This document shows, in pieces, positions 12,940 to 18,902 of a stretch of 18,902 nucleotides of DNA. The stretch lies in the NCBI GenBank assembly GCA_002772605.1, contig PFDS01000023.1, positions 1-18,902 on the forward strand, given 5' to 3'. A program made the translations under genes and the position numbers. How positions within the stretch are numbered: position 1 is the first letter of the stretch; each line of letters begins with the position of its first letter. The notes beneath the pieces were generated by a model, which was not told the DNA's origin, ran no database searches, and saw nothing but the letters and a program-made list of their open reading frames with translations. Origin of the DNA: Candidatus Peregrinibacteria bacterium CG10_big_fil_rev_8_21_14_0_10_49_16. GTDB taxonomy: Bacteria > Patescibacteriota > Gracilibacteria > Peribacterales > Peribacteraceae.

Positions 12940-14358
12940 TCTTTCTCCATTCGCGCGTCCATTACTTTTGCCATTACCATTAGCATGTTCTTTCTTTGCT
13001 TCCTGGAGCATGAGAAATCTATTTGTGAGAGGCTGCATGAGTGCCGGCCAAATCCAACTGCCAGTGCTTCGCGGAGAACCACCGATCATATTTCCCCCAC
13101 CCCATGTCGATTCTGTTTCTTCCAGATCAGAATGCTCTTCCATGTATGCAAAAATATCATGTACTAGTTGTTCCAATTCATCACTATTTGCATTGCGATA
13201 CTCTCGTTTCCACTCTTCAACAACCTCTGATTTGATGGCTTCGATCTGATTGAAAAATGGGAAAAGTTCTGTGATAGGAAAAGTGCTTTCTTCAGCAAGC
13301 TTGATCACGGTATACGTATGGTGATCATCTTCACGTGCGCGAATGTGCACAATGCCGGTGTGAATGCCGTCTTTCATCATCGTTCCTCGCGCTTCGGATC
13401 CTTCTTCTCGAATGAGATGCCATCTGTTTCCATTTGTTCCACCACCTCCGAGAATTTCGTAGGTATCTGCCAACGGAATTCTTCCACCTCTTCCCTCTAG
13501 TGTTTCGTCAATATTATGGAATGTACGTTCAAGAAGGTATGCAACATCTGTTATGGTCAGTTTTTCGAAGTACCCTCCTCTTTTTGCACTCATGAAAGGA
13601 TAGAACATCCACTTAATTTCTTCTTTTCGTTTTTGTGGAAGCGGAAATGTTGTGGAAGTCATATCAAGAAGACCGACGTCCGTGAGAAGGGGCCGCAATG
13701 CATCGTCTTCTGTATTCTCTCCGATGTTCGTATGGTTTCTAAAGAGCCAGAGTGACATCAGAATGTCTTCATCGATATCGTTAAAGAAGATATTCAGATT
13801 CGGCTTATCGTCATCGGGGCGCTTGAACTTTTGGACAAGTCGTTCCTTGATGTGCATGTAAATTTGAAAACAGGTGGCAAACGTACTATAGCGATCCAAC
13901 CCGCTATGGTGATCACTGTTGACACGTGGACCATCTTCTTCGTCACCTTCCTCTGCTTCACGTACTTCCGGTGGACCATCGACAAAACCGTCAATTCCCC
14001 ACGAGTATGCAGGATAGTCTGAGAAAAATGTTTCTGCATTAACAGCATCTTTCCCGTGTGCGAAGAAGAAAGTAGTACCTGAGTTGACGAAGAGCTCTTT
14101 CAGGATGGATTTACTCGACCAGTCAATTTCATTCCAATCTGCTTTTTTCGATATGTAGACGAACGCATAGCCGTTCTGTCTGAAAACATCTATTCCTTTT
14201 ATCTTGTCTATATCTTCGATAGTAGATCGAATCTGCTCCACGATTTCTGTCGGAGAACGTATGCCTTCAGCAAGGTCTGGCTGAGGAGTGTCCGATGTGT
14301 GTGCCTTGTATGCTAACTGCGTGTCTGGGGTAGTTGGTGGAGGTTCCTCAGAATTCAT
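12916..14358 (-). CDS. Unrecognised 480-residue soluble protein with DHH and DIDED motifs
   Basis: I cannot name a family. There is no signal peptide or membrane segment. Residues 1-35 are Pro/Thr-rich and probably disordered, and 130-145 is very acidic. Two clusters look like metal ligands: SDHHSG (148-153), followed by a Cys in the TFATCFQIYMHIKERL helix, and NDIDEDILMSLWLF (193-206). Further on come a Gly-rich LGGGGTNGNRWHLI segment, IHTGIVHIRAREDDHHTYTVI, and WGGGNMIGGSPRSTGS (419-434). The tail is Asn/Gly/Lys low complexity (HANGNGKSNGRANG). A metal-dependent hydrolase is possible from the His and Asp clusters, but the motif order is not one I can match to the DHH phosphoesterase superfamily. 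It has its own promoter and is convergent with purD, overlapping by 24 bp. No Shine-Dalgarno precedes the ATG. Confidence 0.85.
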   Translation of the reverse strand: MNSEEPPPTTPDTQLAYKAHTSDTPQPDLAEGIRSPTEIVEQIRSTIEDIDKIKGIDVFRQNGYAFVYISKKADWNEIDWSSKSILKELFVNSGTTFFFAHGKDAVNAETFFSDYPAYSWGIDGFVDGPPEVREAEEGDEEDGPRVNSDHHSGLDRYSTFATCFQIYMHIKERLVQKFKRPDDDKPNLNIFFNDIDEDILMSLWLFRNHTNIGENTEDDALRPLLTDVGLLDMTSTTFPLPQKRKEEIKWMFYPFMSAKRGGYFEKLTITDVAYLLERTFHNIDETLEGRGGRIPLADTYEILGGGGTNGNRWHLIREEGSEARGTMMKDGIHTGIVHIRAREDDHHTYTVIKLAEESTFPITELFPFFNQIEAIKSEVVEEWKREYRNANSDELEQLVHDIFAYMEEHSDLEETESTWGGGNMIGGSPRSTGSWIWPALMQPLTNRFLMLQEAKKEHANGNGKSNGRANGERLLNGKSA

Positions 14359-14405
14359 GGACCATTATGAATGCTACACCCATCGTCTATCAGGTCAAGA
14401 TGTAT

Positions 14406-14433
14406 ATAATATACTATTTAATATAAATGTCAA
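14406..14433 (-). promoter_or_regulatory. Promoter of the 480-residue protein gene
   Basis: On the minus strand: TTGACA (14433-14428), 16-bp spacer, TATTAT (14411-14406). Expected 5' UTR is about 40 nt to the ATG at 14358. The surroundings are very AT-rich. Confidence 0.6.
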
Positions 14434-14456
14434 AATTTCTCTATATTTCTAGAAAT

Positions 14457-14482
14457 AGGCGGCATTCTACAAAATGCCGCCT
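14457..14482. terminator. Hairpin terminator downstream of the 34-residue gene
   Basis: AGGCGGCATT (14457-14466), loop CTACAA, AATGCCGCCT (14473-14482): a perfect 10-bp GC-rich stem. On the minus strand it lies 29 bp after the small gene and ends in TATTTCT. On the plus strand it is followed by GCGTTTTG. It probably insulates the small gene from the promoter at 14406-14433. Confidence 0.75.
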
Positions 14483-14511
14483 GCGTTTTGCTGAATTCCA
14501 AGGTATGTTAT

Positions 14512-14616
14512 TCAGCCGAAGAGAACGCGAACAACTTCCTTCACAATCGTGTCGCCCAGTATGAATCCAAGGAGGAATCCGCCAACCACTAGCAAGAAAT
14601 CTTTTGTCGATCGCAT
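14512..14616 (-). CDS. 34-residue single-pass membrane peptide
   Basis: A 34-codon gene encodes MRSTKDFLLVVGG, then a hydrophobic stretch with LLGFILGDTIV and the basic end KEVVRVLFG. It holds one membrane helix (about residues 7-26) with Gly spaced every few residues (G12, G13, G17, G21), which suits helix packing. The frame is open to 14700, but AAAGGAG at 14632-14626 lies 9 bp before this ATG, one of only two clear Shine-Dalgarno sites in the window. The start is therefore well supported. It has its own promoter (14690-14663) and terminator (14482-14457), so it is an independent unit and not a shadow. Function unknown; toxin, regulator of a membrane complex or structural peptide all remain open. 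Confidence 0.65.
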   Translation of the reverse strand: MRSTKDFLLVVGGFLLGFILGDTIVKEVVRVLFG

Positions 14617-14662
14617 TGCCACATTCTCCTTTCTTGAACGGATGTGCTTAGGATCTGGTAAT

Positions 14663-14690
14663 AATATAGTTAATTTTACATATTTGTCAA
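14663..14690 (-). promoter_or_regulatory. Promoter of the 34-residue peptide gene
   Basis: On the minus strand: TTGACA (14690-14685), 16-bp spacer, TATATT (14668-14663). The 5' UTR would be about 40 nt and carries the AAAGGAG ribosome site. Confidence 0.7.
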
Positions 14691-14715
14691 TATTTCCCAT
14701 TTCTTTCCTTTTCCT

Positions 14716-14721
14716 TACAAT
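14716..14721 (+). promoter_or_regulatory. -10 box of the transporter gene
   Basis: TACAAT ends 9 bp before the ATG at 14731, as at 2172-2187. No good -35 is seen at the usual distance. The sequence between is pyrimidine-rich without a Shine-Dalgarno, so a leaderless transcript is likely. Confidence 0.45.
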
Positions 14722-14730
14722 TTCTACTCA

Positions 14731-16059
14731 ATGATGAGAATTCTCATTCCTTTTGTGTACTTCATTGCCGGGGCGACTGCTCTTGCGGGGGTGGCGACGA
14801 CGTTCTACTTCAAAGAAGATTTACAACTGACGATCGTGCAGGCACAGATTTTGGGATCGATTAGCGTTATTCCATGGAGTATTAAACCTCTGTATGGATT
14901 CTTTTCCGACCGTGTTCCGGTCTTTCGTTTCCGTCGAAAGCCCTATCTGTTTCTGGCGGGAATACTCGGTTTTGCAGGATATGTATCATTGGCAACATGG
15001 GTCACAAGCTTTACAGGTGCTGCGACTGCACTCTTCATTTCTGCAGTCGGTTTTGCGATTGCAGATGTTATTGTCGATGGCATCGTGGCGGAACACAGTC
15101 GTACTCAAAAAGAAGCGGGAAAGTTGCAGAGCATCTGTCGGGCTGCTCTGCTCACAGGAGCACTCATCGTTTCGTACCTTTCCGGCATACTCGTTGAGTG
15201 GATTGGCCCCCGGAATGTCTTTTTCCTAACGGGAATGTTGCCGGTACTGACGATGGTATTCGCCTTTTTGCTTACGGAGACGCCACATTATGGCATCTCG
15301 ACAGGACTTATAGCGGGGGCTAAAGAAACATGGAGGTTGATTCGGCAAGCGATTCGTCCGGAAATTCTCTGGGCGGCGGCTTTCCTCCTCTTATGGCGTT
15401 CAACGCCGAGCAGTGGTGGCGCATTCAATTACTACCTGATTGACGAACTGCACTTTCAGCCGGAATTCTTTGGAAGGCTGAGCCTCATTAGTCATGTCAT
15501 GGGCATCGTGGGCGTGTTGATTTTTCGAAAGTGGTTGATGTCGATTCCACTAAAAGTGCTCTTTTTCTGGATTATGGTCGCGAGTGTTGTGTTGTCTCTT
15601 CCTACAATGGGGTTGATCTACGGATGGTATCTGTACCTTGGTGTGAGTCCGGAGTTTTTTGCAATGGCAGACACGCTCATTTCCGCTCCCCTCTCGGAAA
15701 TTGGTTTTCTTCCATTAATGGTGCTGATCGCACGCGTTTGTCCGAAGGGCGTAGAAGCCACGATGTTCGCGCTTCTCGCAAGTTTGGCAAATATCGGTTT
15801 GGTGTTCAGTGACGTTGGTGGTGCATTTCTCTCTAAAATTTTTAATGTGCGTCAGGCGACAGACACACTTCCTGCCAATTATGAAAACCTCCACATTGTC
15901 ATGTGGATTGCCATTCTCAGCAGCTTCCTTCCTCTCATCATCCTTCGTCGTTTACCAGAAACACGCGCAACAGATGAACTCACGGTCGGTGAACCCGCTC
16001 CTTCCGGCGAAGTTCCCATCGCCGTTCCCTTGGAACCGGGAAAACAGGAGATCGGTTAA
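14731..16059 (+). CDS. BT1-family (folate/biopterin) transporter, MFS fold
   Basis: This 442-residue polytopic membrane protein has roughly 12 hydrophobic segments. Three stretches fit the BT1/FBT family: PWSIKPLYGFFSDRVP (48-63) followed by RFRRKPYL, IVDGIVAEHSR (114-124), and KGVEATMFALLAS (339-351). Known members in trypanosomatids, plants and cyanobacteria import folates or biopterins; others have unknown substrates, so folate uptake here is inference. It fits a cell that uses folate in FolD but may not make it. The C-terminal tail (about 40 residues, Pro/Glu-rich) is probably cytosolic. A second Met directly follows the first. It is a single-gene unit, convergent with the lipoprotein gene across a palindrome-rich spacer. 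Confidence 0.88.
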   Translation: MMRILIPFVYFIAGATALAGVATTFYFKEDLQLTIVQAQILGSISVIPWSIKPLYGFFSDRVPVFRFRRKPYLFLAGILGFAGYVSLATWVTSFTGAATALFISAVGFAIADVIVDGIVAEHSRTQKEAGKLQSICRAALLTGALIVSYLSGILVEWIGPRNVFFLTGMLPVLTMVFAFLLTETPHYGISTGLIAGAKETWRLIRQAIRPEILWAAAFLLLWRSTPSSGGAFNYYLIDELHFQPEFFGRLSLISHVMGIVGVLIFRKWLMSIPLKVLFFWIMVASVVLSLPTMGLIYGWYLYLGVSPEFFAMADTLISAPLSEIGFLPLMVLIARVCPKGVEATMFALLASLANIGLVFSDVGGAFLSKIFNVRQATDTLPANYENLHIVMWIAILSSFLPLIILRRLPETRATDELTVGEPAPSGEVPIAVPLEPGKQEIG

Positions 16060-16061
16060 TC

Positions 16062-16173
16062 ATTCAATTCGCTAGTTAATTGAATCATGTACTCTTTCTT
16101 TTCTATACACGAAAAAAGATGCACGCACTTTTCGTGTATTCCCGATGATTCAATTATTTAAATAATTGAATCA
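16062..16173. repeat. Palindrome-dense spacer after the transporter
   Basis: Three dyads lie in 112 bp. ATTCAATT (16062-16069) pairs with AATTGAAT (16078-16085). ATACACGAAAA (16105-16115) pairs with TTTTCGTGTAT (16129-16139). A perfect 28-bp palindrome with half-site TGATTCAATTATTT is at 16146-16173. AATTGAATCA is shared by the first and third (16078-16087 and 16164-16173). The 11-bp hairpin may terminate the transporter transcript; the role of the others is unknown. Confidence 0.8.
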
Positions 16174-16196
16174 CTGTATATCTCTACAAAAGAAGA

Positions 16197-16219
16197 CCTT
16201 TCACACACGATGTGAAAGG
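16197..16219 (-). terminator. Terminator of the lipoprotein gene
   Basis: CCTTTCACA and TGTGAAAGG (9-bp perfect stem, 5-nt loop) lie 30 bp past the lipoprotein stop. On the minus strand the stem is followed by TCTTCTTTTG, a usable U-rich tail. Confidence 0.75.
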
Positions 16220-16248
16220 CCTTGTTGGTGTTTCATGTAGGTACTGGG

Positions 16249-16692
16249 TTATTTGGAGGAGGAGGGGTCTTCTGTCTTTTTCGTCGGATCTTCCGGTTTT
16301 GCCATGGAGACTTCGGGAAGGTTTTTGAGTCTTTCCGTGTCTCTGGGGAGACCGTAGCTGCTGCTGAATCCGAAATTGTCGACCAACTTGTTGTAGGTCT
16401 CGATTTTTTTGTTGAGATCCTGCACTTCCATGTACAGAGCCAACTGTTTTTCGTACACCCCCGTGGGGTGCAGAGCATCCTTGACATCCTTCAACTCGTC
16501 TTCTTCCTTGAAGATTCGCTGTGTCAGTTCGATACTTCTCAATCGAAGCGTTTCGTACCGCTTCTTGAGTGTTGCGTGCATCGACTGTTCCTGACTGTTC
16601 AGTCCGCTTTCGGGCTTTGCGCCCTTTTCTCCACATCCCACCGTGAAGGTAGTAAGGGAAAGAACGACAAACATGAATGGAATTCGGTACAT
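16249..16692 (-). CDS. Putative lipoprotein with coiled coil
   Basis: 147 residues. The N-terminus has a short basic start, a hydrophobic stretch (5-18) and a lipobox-like TVGC with Cys20; the Thr at -3 is less usual than Leu, so lipidation is likely but not certain. Residues about 35-110 are charged heptad-like helix (KKRYETLRLRSIELTQRIF, then LYMEVQDLNKKIETYNKLVD), consistent with a coiled coil. The end is Pro/Lys/Asp/Ser-rich. AGGAGAG lies 6 bp before the ATG, a clear ribosome site, which together with the signal peptide selects this frame over the overlapping longer one at 16184-16765. It has its own promoter and terminator. The cell-surface role is unknown. Confidence 0.75.
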   Translation of the reverse strand: MYRIPFMFVVLSLTTFTVGCGEKGAKPESGLNSQEQSMHATLKKRYETLRLRSIELTQRIFKEEDELKDVKDALHPTGVYEKQLALYMEVQDLNKKIETYNKLVDNFGFSSSYGLPRDTERLKNLPEVSMAKPEDPTKKTEDPSSSK

Positions 16693-16737
16693 AGGTTACT
16701 CTCCTATTCTGTGGTTTGAATGAAACACCTATAAGGT

Positions 16738-16765
16738 AAAATATCTTAAAAATATAGTATGTCAA
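16738..16765 (-). promoter_or_regulatory. Promoter of the lipoprotein gene
   Basis: On the minus strand: TTGACA (16765-16760), 16-bp spacer, TATTTT (16743-16738). The TGA in this -35 box is the stop codon of prfA (16764-16762). Confidence 0.6.
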
Positions 16766-17808
16766 CTATTCATCTCCTTGTCCCTCTCTTCCTGCAAAAC
16801 AGTGATGATTGGATCCAGATTTCCTTCCATGATTCCTGGAAGGTTGTGAAAGTTTTTGCCTAGCCGGTGGTCGGTAACGCGATCTTGTGGAAAGTTGTAG
16901 GTGCGGATTTTATCACTGCGATCGCCGGATTTGACTTGTGCGCTTCGTAAGTCTCCCCTTTCTTTTGCCTCCTGCTCTCGTTGATGTTGGTAGAGCTTTG
17001 AACGGAGGTGTTCCATGGCGCGTGCACGATTCTGGAACTGAGACCTCTCGCTCTGACAGGCAACAACCACTCCTGAGGGAATGTGTGTGATACGGACTGC
17101 ACTCTCTGTCTTGTTGACGTGTTGACCTCCTGCTCCGCTGGCACGGTAGGTGTCCATCCGGAGATCTTCAGTGCGAATTTCAATATCTTGTTCTTCTGCC
17201 TCGGGCAAGATCGCCACGCTTGCGGCGGATGTGTGGACGCGTCCTTTGTTTTCGGTTTCCGGTATGCGTTGTACGCGGTGAACGCCGCCTTCGTGTTTCA
17301 GCTTTCCGAATGCGCCGATTCCTTCGATATGTACGATTGCCTCTTTTACTCCCCCACTCTCTGCGTCGCTTTTATCCAGCAGTTCTGTTTTCCATCCTTG
17401 CTTTTCTGCGTAACGCAGGTACATGCGGAGAAGTTCTGCGGCGAACAGTGCCGCTTCTTCTCCCCCGGTTCCCGCGCGTACTTCAATAATGACATTGCGT
17501 TCATCAAGCGGATCCTTTTCCGACAGTTCTTTTTTGAGTTGTTCCTCAATGACAGGAAGTTTTTGTTGTGCTTTCTGTGCTTCTTCTTGAGCGATATCTT
17601 TCAGTTCTTCTTCCTGTATCTCCTGCGCTTCCTGAATGGTGTTGGTGCAATCGATGTATTGGCGTACAAGTGGCATAAGGGGTTCAATCTCTGCCAGGCG
17701 CTTCTGTATTTTTGCGACCGCTGTATGATCCTGAAAGACGACTGGATCCTGCAACTTCTGTTGCAGTTCCTGGTATTCAGCATGGAGTTTTTGAACGTGA
17801 TCGAACAT
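16762..17808 (-). CDS. prfA: Peptide chain release factor 1
   Basis: RF1 ends translation at UAA and UAG. The 348 residues show an N-terminal helical domain (1-100), the codon-recognition PxT tripeptide as PET (183-185) within RIPETENKGRVHTSA, and the catalytic GGQ (227-229) in GAGGQHVNKTESAVR. PxT rather than SPF makes it RF1, not RF2. UGA ends prfA itself, purF and folD, so an RF2 must be encoded elsewhere. It lies 9 bp after the stop of the 155-residue gene, as the last gene of the operon. TAGAAT ends 6 bp before the ATG and its TAG is the stop codon of the upstream gene, so an extra internal leaderless promoter is possible. No Shine-Dalgarno is seen. Confidence 0.97.
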   Translation of the reverse strand: MFDHVQKLHAEYQELQQKLQDPVVFQDHTAVAKIQKRLAEIEPLMPLVRQYIDCTNTIQEAQEIQEEELKDIAQEEAQKAQQKLPVIEEQLKKELSEKDPLDERNVIIEVRAGTGGEEAALFAAELLRMYLRYAEKQGWKTELLDKSDAESGGVKEAIVHIEGIGAFGKLKHEGGVHRVQRIPETENKGRVHTSAASVAILPEAEEQDIEIRTEDLRMDTYRASGAGGQHVNKTESAVRITHIPSGVVVACQSERSQFQNRARAMEHLRSKLYQHQREQEAKERGDLRSAQVKSGDRSDKIRTYNFPQDRVTDHRLGKNFHNLPGIMEGNLDPIITVLQEERDKEMNS

Positions 17809-17817
17809 GCCCCGATT

Positions 17818-18285
17818 CTACCGGTATTGTGGCTTCTGTGCATTGAATGCAAAGCAATGTCTTCCTGCCGGGTGATCCCAGAAGATATCAAAATCCCCTA
17901 CTCTCTCCATGTCGAACAGAGCGCAGAGTTCGTAGTTTGTTTCATCGAGAACTTGGTACTCGTATTCCTCTCCACTGACCGGATCCAGAATATTCACACG
18001 TTGGTAAAGTGCCTGTTCTTGTACTTCTTGTAGCGAGGTAGGAAGAGGTCTTTTCATTTCCGGCAACATTTCTTTGCCTGTTTCCGGTGAGATGATGCGG
18101 GGTTCGAAGGGTCTTCCCTCAAAGAGGATAGTAAGTATTTCGTTATTGATCATGCGAAGATCTTCAATGCGTCGTTCATCAATGCGACGAATGCGTTCGC
18201 TTTGCGGCGAACCTGCAAGAACGAAACCGCCGACGATGGCAATAGCGACGATGAGAGTGGCAATGGTGGCGAAGAGGCGGTGCAT
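17818..18285 (-). CDS. Membrane-anchored 155-residue protein of CPR type
   Basis: One N-terminal membrane helix (about 5-24) is followed by an extracytoplasmic domain. The helix RIRRIDERRIEDLRMINNEI comes first, then a Pro-rich link (EMKRPLPTSL), then DPVSGEEYEYQVLDETNYELCALF and DHPAGRHCFAFNA. I recall proteins with the same pattern (DLxxIxxxI, DPxTGxxYEY, YELCAxF, HPAGxxCF) in many CPR genomes, but have no functional name for them. The two Cys could form a disulfide outside the cell. TACTGT lies 8 bp before the ATG and no Shine-Dalgarno is visible. The gene sits between the DUF5671 gene (36 bp upstream) and prfA (9 bp downstream), probably one operon. Confidence 0.85.
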   Translation of the reverse strand: MHRLFATIATLIVAIAIVGGFVLAGSPQSERIRRIDERRIEDLRMINNEILTILFEGRPFEPRIISPETGKEMLPEMKRPLPTSLQEVQEQALYQRVNILDPVSGEEYEYQVLDETNYELCALFDMERVGDFDIFWDHPAGRHCFAFNAQKPQYR

Positions 18286-18321
18286 TGTTGGGTACAGTAG
18301 GTAAGGTAGGTGATGTGGAAG

Positions 18322-18902
18322 CTATGATTTCTTAGAAGGAGCAGCTTTTAAAGCAAGAAAATAATAGGTAAAAGTTACTCCCGCGAGAATAAGGACAGTG
18401 AGAACTTTGAGGATGAATCGCATAGAGAGATCTCCTTCCAAAAGGAAAAAGAGCAATGTGACCGCGTCACCAATAAGCGCAAGAGCAGTGATGAAGAGTG
18501 TGAGATAGGTCAGCCAACGCCGAATGCCACTCCAGATTTTTTCTGGGTGCTTTTTCATATCCAGAAGCAGTAGCCGACTCATCCAGAGGAAGAGTGGAAA
18601 GGTAATAATGAGCACGGCGAGGCTTCTTCGCACATCGGAAAAATTTTCTATCAGAAGATGCCGTTCCAGTTCGGGATCCGGAAAGAGTTTGTTGATGAAA
18701 CGGAAATATAGATACGTCAGGCTGATGAGAACGGCGTAGAGCGTTGCAAAGGTCAGAAGATGCAAAAATGCTTCCCGCGCTCCTCCTTTATCCGGCGGGA
18801 CGGGAATAGGCATATCGAGAGATTCACTGCTTAAGGCTTCTACAATATCCTTCTCCTTCCACCCATTCGAGAGGAGCAACATCCGGATTGTCTGGTGATC
18901 CA
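18322..18902 (-). CDS. DUF5671-type membrane protein (5' end outside window)
   Basis: 192 residues are visible. The frame is open to the window edge (DHQTIRMLLLSNGW...), so the ATG at 18882 is probably internal. The visible N-terminal part, IRMLLLSNGWKEKDIVEAL, looks like the small helical module often placed before DUF5671. The DUF5671 region starts with AREAFLHLLTFATLYAVLISL and has four hydrophobic segments, ITFPLFLWMSRLLLLD, RRWLTYLTLFITALALIGD and a final helix near VLTVLILAGVTFTYYF. I assign the family from this pattern. Its function is not known. It ends in a basic tail (APSKKS) and is the most upstream visible gene of the putative operon with the 155-residue protein and prfA. Confidence 0.8.
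   Translation of the reverse strand, partial: DHQTIRMLLLSNGWKEKDIVEALSSESLDMPIPVPPDKGGAREAFLHLLTFATLYAVLISLTYLYFRFINKLFPDPELERHLLIENFSDVRRSLAVLIITFPLFLWMSRLLLLDMKKHPEKIWSGIRRWLTYLTLFITALALIGDAVTLLFFLLEGDLSMRFILKVLTVLILAGVTFTYYFLALKAAPSKKS

Noticed and set aside
16184..16765. 193-codon minus-strand frame overlapping the lipoprotein gene
   Set aside because: It runs through the lipoprotein gene's promoter and the terminator stem, with Arg/Gly/Gln-rich composition. The other frame has a signal peptide, lipobox and a good Shine-Dalgarno.
16762..17808. Genetic code 25 (UGA as Gly)
   Set aside because: UGA ends prfA, purF and folD at the expected protein lengths, and no in-frame UGA is needed in any gene here.
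17083..18033. 316-codon plus-strand open frame across prfA
   Set aside because: It is antisense to the GGQ-containing RF1 gene and part of the 155-residue gene, and rich in Cys and Phe. It is a shadow.

Overview
The window looks like a compact, mid-GC bacterial chromosome segment, most likely from the Patescibacteria (Candidate Phyla Radiation). The Peregrinibacteria are my best guess within that group. The evidence is a surface-type protein with a run of about 100 Ser/Thr residues, a DUF5671-type membrane protein, a 155-residue N-anchored protein of a type I associate with this group, very short gene gaps, and a membrane-anchored Clp-type ATPase paired with a small membrane protein. UGA is an ordinary stop here (folD, purF, prfA), so the UGA=Gly code of Gracilibacteria and Absconditabacteria does not apply. 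The assignment is inference, because there is no rRNA or tRNA in the window.

Layout. 1-1229: 3' end of a poly-serine protein (+). 1219-2100: membrane-anchored M23 endopeptidase (-). 2150-3313: strong promoter, candidate leader peptide and attenuator-like hairpin, then an unrecognised 331-residue protein (+). 3297-5431: groES-groEL (+) under a promoter with a CIRCE-like HrcA operator. 5434-5540: a 107-bp inverted repeat between convergent genes. 5535-8381: two-gene operon (-) for a membrane protein and a two-ring AAA+ Clp-type ATPase whose first ring looks dead. 8501-9961: tmk and folD (+). 9972-12939: second candidate leader region, then purF and purD (+). 12916-14358: large unrecognised protein (-). 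14512-14616: 34-residue membrane peptide (-). 14731-16059: BT1-type folate/biopterin transporter (+). 16062-16219: palindrome-rich spacer. 16249-16692: lipoprotein (-). 16762-18902: DUF5671 protein (cut by the window edge), a small anchored protein and prfA (-), read in that order.

How genes connect. tmk, folD, purF and purD are nucleotide and one-carbon genes. FolD makes the 10-formyl-THF used later in purine synthesis, and a folate-type transporter lies 3 kb away. GroES/GroEL and the Clp-type ATPase are neighbouring but convergent proteostasis units.

Most notable signals. (1) Many genes lack a Shine-Dalgarno sequence and have a TANNNT -10-like hexamer 6-10 nt before the start codon, suggesting widespread leaderless transcripts. 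(2) Two similar leader regions (before the 2318 gene and before purF) combine a promoter, a 24-residue ORF starting just after the -10, and a terminator-like hairpin. (3) purD carries two in-frame palindromic insertions, one with a G-quadruplex motif. (4) The Clp-type protein has lost the ATPase residues of ring 1 and the aromatic pore loop of ring 2. I found no CRISPR array, rRNA, tRNA or transposase. No stretch over 300 bp is without a gene.
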